64,000 nt of DNA. Source: Anopheles merus. Lineage: Eukaryota; Arthropoda; Insecta; Diptera; Culicidae. The stretch lies in NCBI RefSeq assembly GCF_017562075.2, contig NC_054083.1:23422285-23486284 (forward strand). The letters are read 5' to 3'. Shown here one piece after another: positions 11,066-21,100 of the stretch. The translations under genes and the position numbers were made by a program. The notes beneath the pieces were generated by a model, which was not told the DNA's origin, searched no databases, and saw nothing but the letters and a program-made list of their open reading frames with translations. Numbering within the stretch: position 1 is the first letter of the stretch; each line of letters begins with the position of its first letter.

Positions 11066-11070
11066 TTAAA

Positions 11071-14000
11071 ATGTGTATTAAAGAAACGCGAACCGATCTA
11101 TCGTGCATTTCAGCACTCTTCGAAGCCATCTCGAGCAAGGATGAGACCATGCTAGCGGATGCCTTGCGAATGGCCACCATCGAAACTGTGCTGTCCTTTG
11201 AAGCGATTTACGGAATTTCACCGTTAATTTGGTGTGTTCAAACTGGCGACGTGAGTTATCTTGGATTGGTGGAATGTCTGCTGTCCAGCGGATTGTATGA
11301 TTGCCAAATGGTTGACAGCAAGGGCCGCTCAGTACTAGCCAGCATAGCCGAGAAGCATACCGACAATCCTAAGTTTGTGGAAAAGTTAATTGAGCTTGAG
11401 ATCCATGGAGTGGATGAGGTAACCGCATGCTATAGAATATTAAGACAAAACTCGTTGCAATTACTTATGCTTTATATAGCTCTAAAGAAACTCGACGGAG
11501 CAGCATTGTTTCAATCACTGGCCAACGCTTTGATTCAGCTAGAGGTAAAGAACTTCCCACTATCGTCAGAACTTAAAATATACGTGCAATGGAAGCTCGC
11601 TGACTATGGCCATCGACATTTATCAGGTGATTACCAACCCCCTCCAGGACAAACGACGCAGCATGAGTGGAAGAGCCATATCAAAGTGATAAGTGATTGT
11701 TGGAGCGTTATAGCCGAAAAGTATGATACTAGAGATTATGTAGACATGGACGATCGTTTATTGCAACGACTGACGGTAATCCATAACCATCTCTATTTTC
11801 TGCAGTACAAACCGTTCGTTAAGCACCTGCCGATGATAGAGCTGATATTTTGTCTGGCGATATTTCTACGATCATTTAAGGTCGATTCCGTGGTCTATCG
11901 CATGCTAGTGAACAAACGGGTTATAGTACAGTTTCTACGCATGATCGTTTCGCAATTAAATTACATCAAAAGGAATCTTCTGGATATAGAAACGAAGTTA
12001 AAGGATATAGTACAGGATCATGATCAATCACTTGAAGTTTTAAAAAGGGATGCAATAATTGAAAGTATTTCTGAGGAACTGGAAACCATGGCTGTTCCTA
12101 ACAAGTCCTATGTCGTAGATCAATTCTGCGAAAAGATGGCAGCCGTTATATATAAAACTGATACTCGTCTTAACCAAGCATGTGAGAATGATCTTATTGT
12201 GGACTTTTTGAAGCAAATTAAAAAGAGCAACAAACGATGGGCCCAACAGAAGATCGACGAAATAAATTATCTCAAACAAGAAAGCAAAGACCGTTTGATC
12301 GCGTTAGTCAAAAGCCGTATACCTTGCACCACACACCCGGCGAATGTTGCCGATCGATTGATCAAACTCATGAAAGGCAAAACATCGGTAGCACAGATCG
12401 TGGCCGACGAATCTTTCAGCATGGAGCATCTGATGAGTAAACAGGATCGACGTACCGTACGAAGGATATTCAAGTGTTACAATAAAACGAAACAATACTA
12501 CTCGCTCACCAAGATTTACGGTAGTTTATCCCAGATGGGTGAATTGAATCACAAAAATGGGGCCGTGTTTGTCTCGTGCATAAAGAGAGCACTTACCGTT
12601 TTAGGTGAGACGATGAAAAACACCAAAAGCACACCCAATATGCCGCACGGACGCATCCGCAACACTATAGAGAAATTACTGATGCCGCAACTTTCGACAT
12701 TTAACATATCACATCGTAATACGTATGCAAAGGCATTTTCACTGAAAAGGCTTTTGATTGCGGATAATTTGGAAGAAAATATATTAATCAATCTACCGTA
12801 CTACATGACCGTCGTGAGGGTAATGTTGTTACTGTTGATCGCGGTGCTGGGAGCCGATATCAGGCGCTCATTCTACGGTTTGTTGTATGAATGTAATACT
12901 GTACAGGCGTTACGCTTGCTGCTACTATACGTAGAGAATAATGATGATTTAGCGAAAATGCTAAAGGAGTGTTTAAAAGAAGTTAAAAATTATTTCGACA
13001 ATATAGAGAAGCTATTAAAAGAATTTGAACATAGCCCCGTTGGACAGAAAGCTCAATTTAAACACGCCGAGCAACATTTCACTCAGCAATATGCTTTCAA
13101 CGAAGAGTTGCGAACAATGGTGGAAACGGAAGAAACAATCTCGAATTTGCGTAAAACGTGCTTTGCCTGTACCGATATCATTACAATCCGACGTTTGCTT
13201 CGTTGGAAGCTTGAATCATACCATCCGAACAGATTGTTGCAAAGAATGGCCAAAGAATGGGATACTTCTACTACAGAAATTAACTCAATGGTTAATCTCG
13301 ATACACGATTAGTGACAATAAACATTGCAACCGTGCCAAACAAGCTTAAAATGATACAGATGGCTATGGACTCGGCTCACTATTACGGTTGCATCGAACA
13401 CACGCGCCAGCTAGCCAAACAAATTGGAGTAGATGCGACTGATGACTCTAAACACCAGACGCTTAATACTAAACTTCGATCTTACTATGATAACATGTTC
13501 TTCCTCGATAACAAATGGAAGTCGCTAAATGAATTCTGCAAACAGAACCACATTTTGCTGCCGAGCGATAAAGTACACAGTCTGCGTGAGGAAGATGAGG
13601 CCCGTCTGCAGCAGTTGTTTGAAGAGCGACAGAATAGATTACGAACGATCCTCGAAATAGGGAATATACGAGAGGTGGAAGACATTGCAAGCTGTATAAA
13701 AACTATCTCCCCCTGCATTATTGCTGCGCTCGAGTACATTCAACTTGAAGTTTGCGAAATCTTGACCACGGTCGGATACTTTGGAGATAACTTCTACTAT
13801 CTAAAGCATCGCATACCGATGATCATGGGGAAAAGCTATCGCAATCTTCTTGCACACGATGCCTTGTCCTACGATATACTCAGCGACAGTGGAGAGGAAA
13901 AGCTGCTCATTAATGCGTTCGTCTTAGCCAACACGAAAATAACTCTCTTCCCCACAGCCAATAACAAACCACAATGCAGCAATACCATGGAACTAAGCTT

Positions 14001-16803
14001 TCCTACTCCCGAGGACATTTTTCGGTGGGTCGCAAAACAAGAAAAATTATTAGAAGTCTTGAAATCGGACGACTCACAACTGCTGCAAGTGATGATGCAG
14101 GCCGGTGGAGAAATAAAGAGCCATTTCTATTATGCACTACAACCGGATCAACACCAACCCTGTTATGTTGATCTCACGAAGGTTGTCCATCGCTTTTGCC
14201 GACCTAATTCACCCGTAATACAACTATTGGGCCGTTATTTTCCCTCTTTTGCAAAAACATATCACCATCCCGAGATTATGTTGCAAAATGCTCTTGAACG
14301 AAGCGATTTCCATCAGGTGGTTGATCTTTATTGCAGCTTACCTGAAATGGAGTTTGATAAGAGGGTGTTTTCCTGGCCGATGCTGCTATCAAAATTTTCA
14401 TCGGATTTTATTGCTAGATTACCCTTGCAATGTAAACAAGATTATCTAAATCTATTTCTCGACTACGGTAATGAGTCATGTGCCCGGGAAATGATTTCTA
14501 ACTATATTCAGATTCCCAGCCAACATACAGTAAGCCATGCGATGATACGTGGAATGTACTCGGTTGTCGAGTTGTTGGTGCAGAACACGTCCCGTCTACA
14601 GACAAATGATATGGAGCAGGCGATCATTATGCATTGGAACGATCTGCTGCCTGCTATTGCAGTCAAGACTGAGCTCGATGCTCAAGAGTACGTGACTCTG
14701 CTAGAAACAGCTGTAAAAGTACACAACGAAAAGGCGGTAAAATATTTGCTTCAAGACACGCTAAAGCGTACCGCCAAAGCTCTTAAAGTATGTATCATAA
14801 CTGCTGCACTTCACGGACGGAATAACATTTTAAAGTATTTGTTGAGTCATTTTTTTACACCAGTGTCCATCACTTTACTAGAAGCGCTTCGCGAAGCCGC
14901 CGCTACCAAACACTGGATAACGACGCGATTATTGTTCGAAGCAGTAGGATCAGAAAAGCTGGAATCTGCCTGTGACGCTAGAATGACAGACATCCTACTA
15001 GGATTTGTCACGCTTGGTCAGTCACGATTGATTAGAAAGATAGTATCACTTTACAAGTTCAATTACAAGATTATTAAATACCATCCACTGGCGTTGGCCG
15101 TAGAATATGTAAAAGCTAGTCCTAGAATGATTGCAACGTTACGTCTGCTAGGTTTCGGGTGGCTCGATTGCACCACGATTCTGCACGAAATAATACTTCA
15201 AGGAAGCGACCAACCCTCTTGGAATGCAATATGGAGTGACATCGATGATCAGCTGTCTAAGACATTTACTCTCAATTCTGATCACTGCACTTTAGTTATC
15301 AATGTGCTGCAACGCTGGAAAACGATCGCGTTCGTCGAGCAAATCAAATCGAGCAATACTTCCTTATGCTGTGCCATACAATCGAACGACAAATCAATCC
15401 TTCGGACACTACTCAGCCGCTCTCATGACATGAGGAACCTCAACGATAGTGGAATTCTTCAAGGGATTGTGTTCCAGATCGGTTCTTCGATCGTTCGACT
15501 CGATACCGAGCATGAACAATGGGATGTGCGGACATGCTGTGACAAGATGATCAACCGAATGACCCACCTGTTTGCGAGTTCGAATGAAATGTGTTGGCAG
15601 GAGTTTACAAGCGTCTGCGGTGAAGTAGTGGTTCACTTATCTGTGTTTCCTTCTGAAGAAATATCCCAACCAATAGAGGTAGAATTCAAGATCAGGGTTC
15701 AAGAGTTCAAGAATAACACCAGGCTTATTGATAACCTGCAGGATGTACAAACCATTGCAAATGAAATATTCAACAAACACACAGCAGTACATGCAACGTT
15801 TACTAAAGGCAATCGAACCGTGCATTTCTGGCGTTTGGAAGACTTGTCCAGTGCATACGATATTTACCCACCAGATAGTGCCATCGATCTGTCACCTCTT
15901 GTGAACATACCGGCACTCTTCGGAAAAACAGTTTTACACTGTGCTGCCTTAAAGGAAACGGATGTGGAAACGTTAAAACTGCTGATGGAAAACGGCGCCC
16001 ATCCTTTGCTGAAAGATAAATTCGGAAAAACGCCCATACATCATGCCCTGCAGAACCCTATGAAGCCTGAGTTAGCGTTGTGCTTAATGAAGGAATGTGT
16101 TGTGCGTTGTTTGTGTAGCGTCGAGGGTTCATCACTAACGGAGGTGACTGATGGGGATGGAAAAAATAAGCTTATTCATACTGCTACGATTTGGGGACAT
16201 GAAGATGCGATACTGTATTTGATAAGGAACAACGCCGACGTGACGGCGCGGAATGTCCATCTTCAAACGCCTGCACACATAGTGGCTGTTAAACCGATGT
16301 ACAATTCTGTTGCGTTGATGAAAATCTTGCTCAACCAGGACAGAGGCTTGCTGAACTTGGTTGACTCATACGGTTGCACACCGTTGGGCTGGGCTGCCAA
16401 AGTAGGTAACATCAAACTTTTGCATACAATCATGGAATACAGGCCGGACTTCGATAATACATCAGCAAATCGGGATGCCCTTAAATATGCACTCATGGCA
16501 CATCACGCACAATGGGTCAAATGTTTCATCGAACTTCTCACCGCGAACGGCATCCAGGGAATTACGAAGTTGTTTGATATGGATTTAATCATGTTGTCCC
16601 TCGATGTGGACGATTGGCAACTATCAGTGGTGCTGCTCGAGTACGAATTAGGTCATACTTTAACGAAGCAACCTACGAGAGGTGATTTAGATCGTTTTAA
16701 TACCATTATACAGAGTGCTGGTGATCTGACGACCAAACACGAATCGAAACGATTCATTATGTTGCTGAAATGTTTAATCCCGATAAGGCCTACAACACCG
16801 TAG
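11071..16803 (+). CDS. Giant intronless ankyrin-repeat protein with HEPN-like RNLLAH motif, copy 1 (intact)
   Basis: An uninterrupted frame of 1910 aa from the first ATG (11071) to TAG at 16803. I do not recognise a named gene. Visible parts: an N-terminal ankyrin-like segment (about residues 10-110, with YGISPLIWCVQTGDVSYLGLVECLL); a long helical middle; a conserved block LRKTCFACTDIITIRRLLRW (about 690-715); then GYFGDNFYYLKHRIPMIMGK followed by SYRNLLAHD, with Arg924 to His929 forming an Rx4H motif with Asn after Arg, the signature of HEPN-superfamily nucleases; and C-terminal ankyrin repeats from about 1615 to 1890 (GKTVLHCAALKETDVETLKLL, GKTPIHHALQN, YGCTPLGWAAKVGNIKLLH). No kinase, membrane segment or signal peptide is seen. 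HEPN identity is inferred from the motif and its conservation. It is the only unbroken member of the three-gene array. Intronless structure at this size is unusual; retro-origin is possible. Confidence 0.85.
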   Translation: MCIKETRTDLSCISALFEAISSKDETMLADALRMATIETVLSFEAIYGISPLIWCVQTGDVSYLGLVECLLSSGLYDCQMVDSKGRSVLASIAEKHTDNPKFVEKLIELEIHGVDEVTACYRILRQNSLQLLMLYIALKKLDGAALFQSLANALIQLEVKNFPLSSELKIYVQWKLADYGHRHLSGDYQPPPGQTTQHEWKSHIKVISDCWSVIAEKYDTRDYVDMDDRLLQRLTVIHNHLYFLQYKPFVKHLPMIELIFCLAIFLRSFKVDSVVYRMLVNKRVIVQFLRMIVSQLNYIKRNLLDIETKLKDIVQDHDQSLEVLKRDAIIESISEELETMAVPNKSYVVDQFCEKMAAVIYKTDTRLNQACENDLIVDFLKQIKKSNKRWAQQKIDEINYLKQESKDRLIALVKSRIPCTTHPANVADRLIKLMKGKTSVAQIVADESFSMEHLMSKQDRRTVRRIFKCYNKTKQYYSLTKIYGSLSQMGELNHKNGAVFVSCIKRALTVLGETMKNTKSTPNMPHGRIRNTIEKLLMPQLSTFNISHRNTYAKAFSLKRLLIADNLEENILINLPYYMTVVRVMLLLLIAVLGADIRRSFYGLLYECNTVQALRLLLLYVENNDDLAKMLKECLKEVKNYFDNIEKLLKEFEHSPVGQKAQFKHAEQHFTQQYAFNEELRTMVETEETISNLRKTCFACTDIITIRRLLRWKLESYHPNRLLQRMAKEWDTSTTEINSMVNLDTRLVTINIATVPNKLKMIQMAMDSAHYYGCIEHTRQLAKQIGVDATDDSKHQTLNTKLRSYYDNMFFLDNKWKSLNEFCKQNHILLPSDKVHSLREEDEARLQQLFEERQNRLRTILEIGNIREVEDIASCIKTISPCIIAALEYIQLEVCEILTTVGYFGDNFYYLKHRIPMIMGKSYRNLLAHDALSYDILSDSGEEKLLINAFVLANTKITLFPTANNKPQCSNTMELSFPTPEDIFRWVAKQEKLLEVLKSDDSQLLQVMMQAGGEIKSHFYYALQPDQHQPCYVDLTKVVHRFCRPNSPVIQLLGRYFPSFAKTYHHPEIMLQNALERSDFHQVVDLYCSLPEMEFDKRVFSWPMLLSKFSSDFIARLPLQCKQDYLNLFLDYGNESCAREMISNYIQIPSQHTVSHAMIRGMYSVVELLVQNTSRLQTNDMEQAIIMHWNDLLPAIAVKTELDAQEYVTLLETAVKVHNEKAVKYLLQDTLKRTAKALKVCIITAALHGRNNILKYLLSHFFTPVSITLLEALREAAATKHWITTRLLFEAVGSEKLESACDARMTDILLGFVTLGQSRLIRKIVSLYKFNYKIIKYHPLALAVEYVKASPRMIATLRLLGFGWLDCTTILHEIILQGSDQPSWNAIWSDIDDQLSKTFTLNSDHCTLVINVLQRWKTIAFVEQIKSSNTSLCCAIQSNDKSILRTLLSRSHDMRNLNDSGILQGIVFQIGSSIVRLDTEHEQWDVRTCCDKMINRMTHLFASSNEMCWQEFTSVCGEVVVHLSVFPSEEISQPIEVEFKIRVQEFKNNTRLIDNLQDVQTIANEIFNKHTAVHATFTKGNRTVHFWRLEDLSSAYDIYPPDSAIDLSPLVNIPALFGKTVLHCAALKETDVETLKLLMENGAHPLLKDKFGKTPIHHALQNPMKPELALCLMKECVVRCLCSVEGSSLTEVTDGDGKNKLIHTATIWGHEDAILYLIRNNADVTARNVHLQTPAHIVAVKPMYNSVALMKILLNQDRGLLNLVDSYGCTPLGWAAKVGNIKLLHTIMEYRPDFDNTSANRDALKYALMAHHAQWVKCFIELLTANGIQGITKLFDMDLIMLSLDVDDWQLSVVLLEYELGHTLTKQPTRGDLDRFNTIIQSAGDLTTKHESKRFIMLLKCLIPIRPTTP

Positions 16804-17179
16804 TAATGTTCTCGCAAGAGTAGCTCCCCATATTGTCTCTAACTTTTGGATTCACGTTCGCGTTACCGTGCGTTTAGAAACACCGTCAAATAGCACCGAA
16901 GAGTGGAGACAATATCGATGACATGTGATAATATTCGATCAGAAGTCCATAAGAAAATCATCTGTTTCACAGGGAGCATATTCATGTCATGAATATATTC
17001 AAATTGTTTGCATTGCATCGAATGCCATCGTACCGTACAGAATGATTGGATGCAAGGCTAGGATATCGTCTCTCGAAAAATCGTCTCGCTTACATATCGG
17101 GGTGAAATGATTCATTCATTTTGTTTTTGGCTACTTGTTTACTCTTCATGGCGCGAATTGAATACAAATACTTAGTTAT

Positions 17180-17185
17180 AATAAA
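17180..17185 (+). terminator. poly(A) signal, ankyrin copy 1
   Basis: AATAAA followed by A-rich DNA, 376 bp after the stop codon. The same site recurs at 24250 behind copy 2. Confidence 0.5.
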
Positions 17186-17390
17186 AAAACAAACTAAAAC
17201 AAAGAACACGAAGCTATGTTTTGAAATTTTCTTTCATTTACTTAAACTGCATTACTATAATCATGATTGCAACACGATAATTGCAAAGGAGATATAAAGC
17301 ATTATGATGCATGTCCTTAGTTGCCATATTATGTCCGAAAAACCAATGTAGTTATTTTTGATAAAACTATTACAGGCGTCTTATTGATAT

Positions 17391-17426
17391 CCACAAGGAC
17401 AGAGGAGGCGTGGTAAGTTAGTAAGT
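17391..17426 (+). mobile_element. 36-bp 3' fragment of the RTE-like element
   Basis: The 25-bp string starting CCACAAGGACAGAGGAGG matches the minus strand of the RTE-like element near 3073-3097 exactly. It is followed by a GTTAGTAAGT tail like that element's end. It is a tiny, internally deleted insertion, duplicated with the spacer. Confidence 0.65.
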
Positions 17427-18162
17427 ATTGATATTATACATTGATATACACATTTGAAAAGATTCCCCTACTGCCCAATCTTGAATATTAATATCGTGTA
17501 AACTATTTTTGAAGTAAAACTAATAAATTATCTAATATTATTTTAAATAACAAAACACGTTATCAAAGATTTTGACACTTCAACTTCGGAAACACACTTT
17601 ATATTGAGAAATATTCACATTTTTGGCTGTGGGACATTTTTGCGGTCCCAAATAGTCAATATATCAGTGGGCATCTGTATAGAAAAAATGCCTTTGAGCT
17701 AGTGTCAAGAAGTAATCAGATGTCAAGGTATCAAAGGGTAATAGTAATAACACTATTCGCTCATATTTACTATCATTAGAGAGCCTACTCGTCGTTGCAG
17801 TACAGAAGATGCGTCGGCTCCTGTCAAGCATAACATCCAATGATTCAATTTCCATCTCTACGGTGGGCAGTGTCTTTCCTTATCAAATGCTGATTATCCG
17901 CATGCGTGAGCAAAACTAATCTCGTAAACCCATATAAGCCTGGTTTAAATAAAAAGCTGATATTGGTTGAACTCAAAATTCAGACGCGTAATCTTGTAAA
18001 TATTTTTTATCACATGGATAATTTGTTTAAGCAAGTTTAACGTTATCTACGTAGCTAGCTTTTCGGTTTTATTGATTTTTAAGATATGTACACCGTATTT
18101 GTTCCACAAACTGTGCAGTCGTATTTGAACACCTCGAACATTTGACATCGGTCCTCACTATC

Positions 18163-21100
18163 ATGGGTGGTCGAGACACGCTTTCATTGTCCAGCATTTC
18201 TGCACTCTTCGAAGCCATCTCGAGCAAGGATGAGACCATGCTAGCGGATGCCTTGCGAATGGCCACCATCGAAACTGTGCTGTGCTTTGAATCGACCTAC
18301 GGAGTTTCTCCGTTAATTTGGTGCGTTCAAACTGGCGACGTGAGTTATCTTGGATTGGTGGAATGTCTGCTGTCCAGCGGATTGTACGATTGCCAAATGG
18401 TTGACAGCAAGGGCCGCTCAGTACTAGCCAGCATAGCCGAGAAGCATACCGACAATCCTAAGTTTGTGGAAAAGTTAATTGAGCTTGAGATCCATGGAGT
18501 GGATGAGGAAACCGCATGCTATAGAATATTAAGACAAAACTCGTTGCAATTACTTAAGCTTTATATAGCTCTAAAGAAACTCGACGGAGCAGCATTGTTT
18601 CAACCACTAGCCAACGCCCTGATTCAGATAAATATCAAAAATGTGAAAATTGACTTTGATCTACGGGTGTTCGTACAGTGGAAGCTCGCCGACTATGGCC
18701 ATCGGCATTTATCGGGTGATTACAAATTCCTTCCAGGACAAACGACGCACCATGAGTGGAAGAAGCACATCAAAGTGATAAGTGATTGTTGGAGCGTTAT
18801 AGCCGATAAGTACGATACTGGTAATTATGCAGACATTGACGACCGTTTATTGCAACGATTGAAGGTAATTCATAACCATCTCTACTTCCTGCAGTACAAA
18901 CCGTTCGTCAAGCACCTGCCGATGCGAGAGATGATCTTTTGTTTGGCAATATTTTTAACCATCTTTCACCATCCAAGAGATTATTTTATGTTTCGCCTGA
19001 TAGTGAATAAATGTCTTGTGATGGAGTTTGTGCGCACGATTGTCAGGCAAGTAGAATGCATTAAAGAAAATCTTGAAAAAATAGAAGAAGACCTCAAGGC
19101 AATAAGAAATGCCTCAGATTCGTGGACCAATAATAGCATAGCAAGTTTTTTCGAGATACTCGTAGAGAGACTAGAAATAGCGAATATTCCTAACAAAGCG
19201 TATCTTGCTAAGCAACTTCACCAAAAGAGAACGAGGCCATCCTTTACGGTCGTAGTGGAACTGTTCAAAACAATGAAGAAATATGACAAACAGTGGGCCA
19301 CTTCAAAGATTCCTGAAATGAAACAGCTTGTGAAGGAATGTAGAGAGCATCTTGTCGCGGCTATTAAAAATCATATACCAAGCGCGTTACATCCAGCAAA
19401 CGTTGCTGATCGCTTGATCGCACAAATGAAAAGCAATACATTAATCGACACAGCTGTAACGGGCATCGTCGCCAATGAATCGTTCAACATGGAAGCGTTT
19501 ATGGGTGGCAAGGATCGACGATCTATAAGAAAGCTACGGAAATGCTACAAGCACGGTAAACAGTTTTATTCACTCTGGAAAATTCACAACTGCTTTTCGG
19601 ACATGGACAAAGCTTCCCTGGAACATCCGGAAGTATCTTTTGGTTGTGTAAAACACGCACTAACGGTGCTCGGCGAATCGGTGAAAAACACGAACAGTAC
19701 CCCTAATATGCCCAACAAATGGATTTATCTAATGTTTCAAAAATTCCTAACTTGTCAGTTTACAGATTGTACCATCTTTCTTCGCAATGTCTACGCGAAG
19801 CAATTTTCCCTAGCGAGACTGTCCATAACGTATGATATGGAGAGAGAAATATTGAAGGAGGTGTCCGAACAAGTGGTACCTTTCTTATTAAAGTTACGTA
19901 TTTTGTTTATTTCTGCACTTGCTGGTATCCGACGCACCTTCTGTGGGATGCTATATCGGTGTGCTTCGTTGGAAGCGTTACGATCGCTGTTACAGTATGC
20001 TAATATTGAGATAGATGCCTCCGGTGAAGAAACACATTGGTACGCAGAGGTGGAATATTTTTTTAACCATAAAACGCCAAATCCTAAACGGCCAGTGAAG
20101 CATGCAGCTCTTTTTGAACAAGTAGAGCTGCAGTTAATACAACAGTGTGCGATGATTAAAGAGTGGTTGGCAATGATACATACACAGAATAGAGTACCGT
20201 TCTCGAGTTTGCGCCAAACTTGCTTTGCCTGCAACGATATCACCACTATTCGACGATTGCTAAGATGGAAGCTGGAATTGTGTTATCCAAATAAAATGCT
20301 GCAAAGGATGTGTAGCACATGGAATTCTTCTACACTTGAGCGGATAAATATTTCAACGCTTTTTCCTTCGCTGTCTGCAATTGATCCAGATACGGTGAGC
20401 GGAAATCTACGAACAATTCAGCAAGCAATGGGTTCTGCACACAATTGCATCGACCACACTAGGAAGCTTACCTTCGACTTCAGAATAGCTAACAGCATCG
20501 ATGAGACCATGCTCGAGGAGCTCAATACTATGTTGCGACCGTACTATGATAACATGTTCCTTCTGGACCATAAGTGGAAAGCACTTCAAACGTTCTGCAA
20601 AAAACATCAATTACCATGGAATATCCCACTGGCAGCCGAGCTAAGAGTGCGTGATCAGGCTCTTTTGCAGCAGCTGTTTGACAATCGACGGAAAAAGCTA
20701 CGATCGTTGCTTGAGATACACGGCATCCGAAAGGTGGAGGATATTGCCATCATGATAAAAAATGATTATCCGCTGGTCAATGCCTCCATTCAGTGTTATC
20801 AACAGGAAATCTGCGAAATGTTGACTGCAGTCGGATACTTTGGAGATAGTTTCCATTACCTAAAGCATCGCCTACCGATGATCATCGGGAAAAGCTATCG
20901 CAATCTCCTTGCACACGATAACCTGTCATACAACGTTCTAACAGACGGAGGAGATGAAAAGATAGTGATCAATGCATTCATATTGGCTCACAAGACACAT
21001 TACTTATTCGATGAAAGGCAAGGCGATCAGATCGAGTTCAGCTTCCCCGCTATAGAAGACACATACGAGTGGATCGACGATCAGCATCGACTACTGACAG

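Larger units (their letters stand above)
16804..18162. other. Spacer between ankyrin copies 1 and 2
   Basis: About 1.36 kb of AT-rich DNA, repeated nearly identically at 23874..25232. It holds the poly(A) signal of copy 1, a small RTE 3' fragment at 17391-17426, and presumably the promoter of copy 2 in its last few hundred bases (TATAAGCC near 17932, AATAAAAAG near 17948). No separate gene is seen. Confidence 0.6.

Noticed and set aside
11008..11070. Longer N terminus for ankyrin copy 1 from the TTG at 11008
   Set aside because: No ATG in that part. The first ATG in frame is at 11071, and the equivalent copies also start at ATG shortly before SISALFEA.
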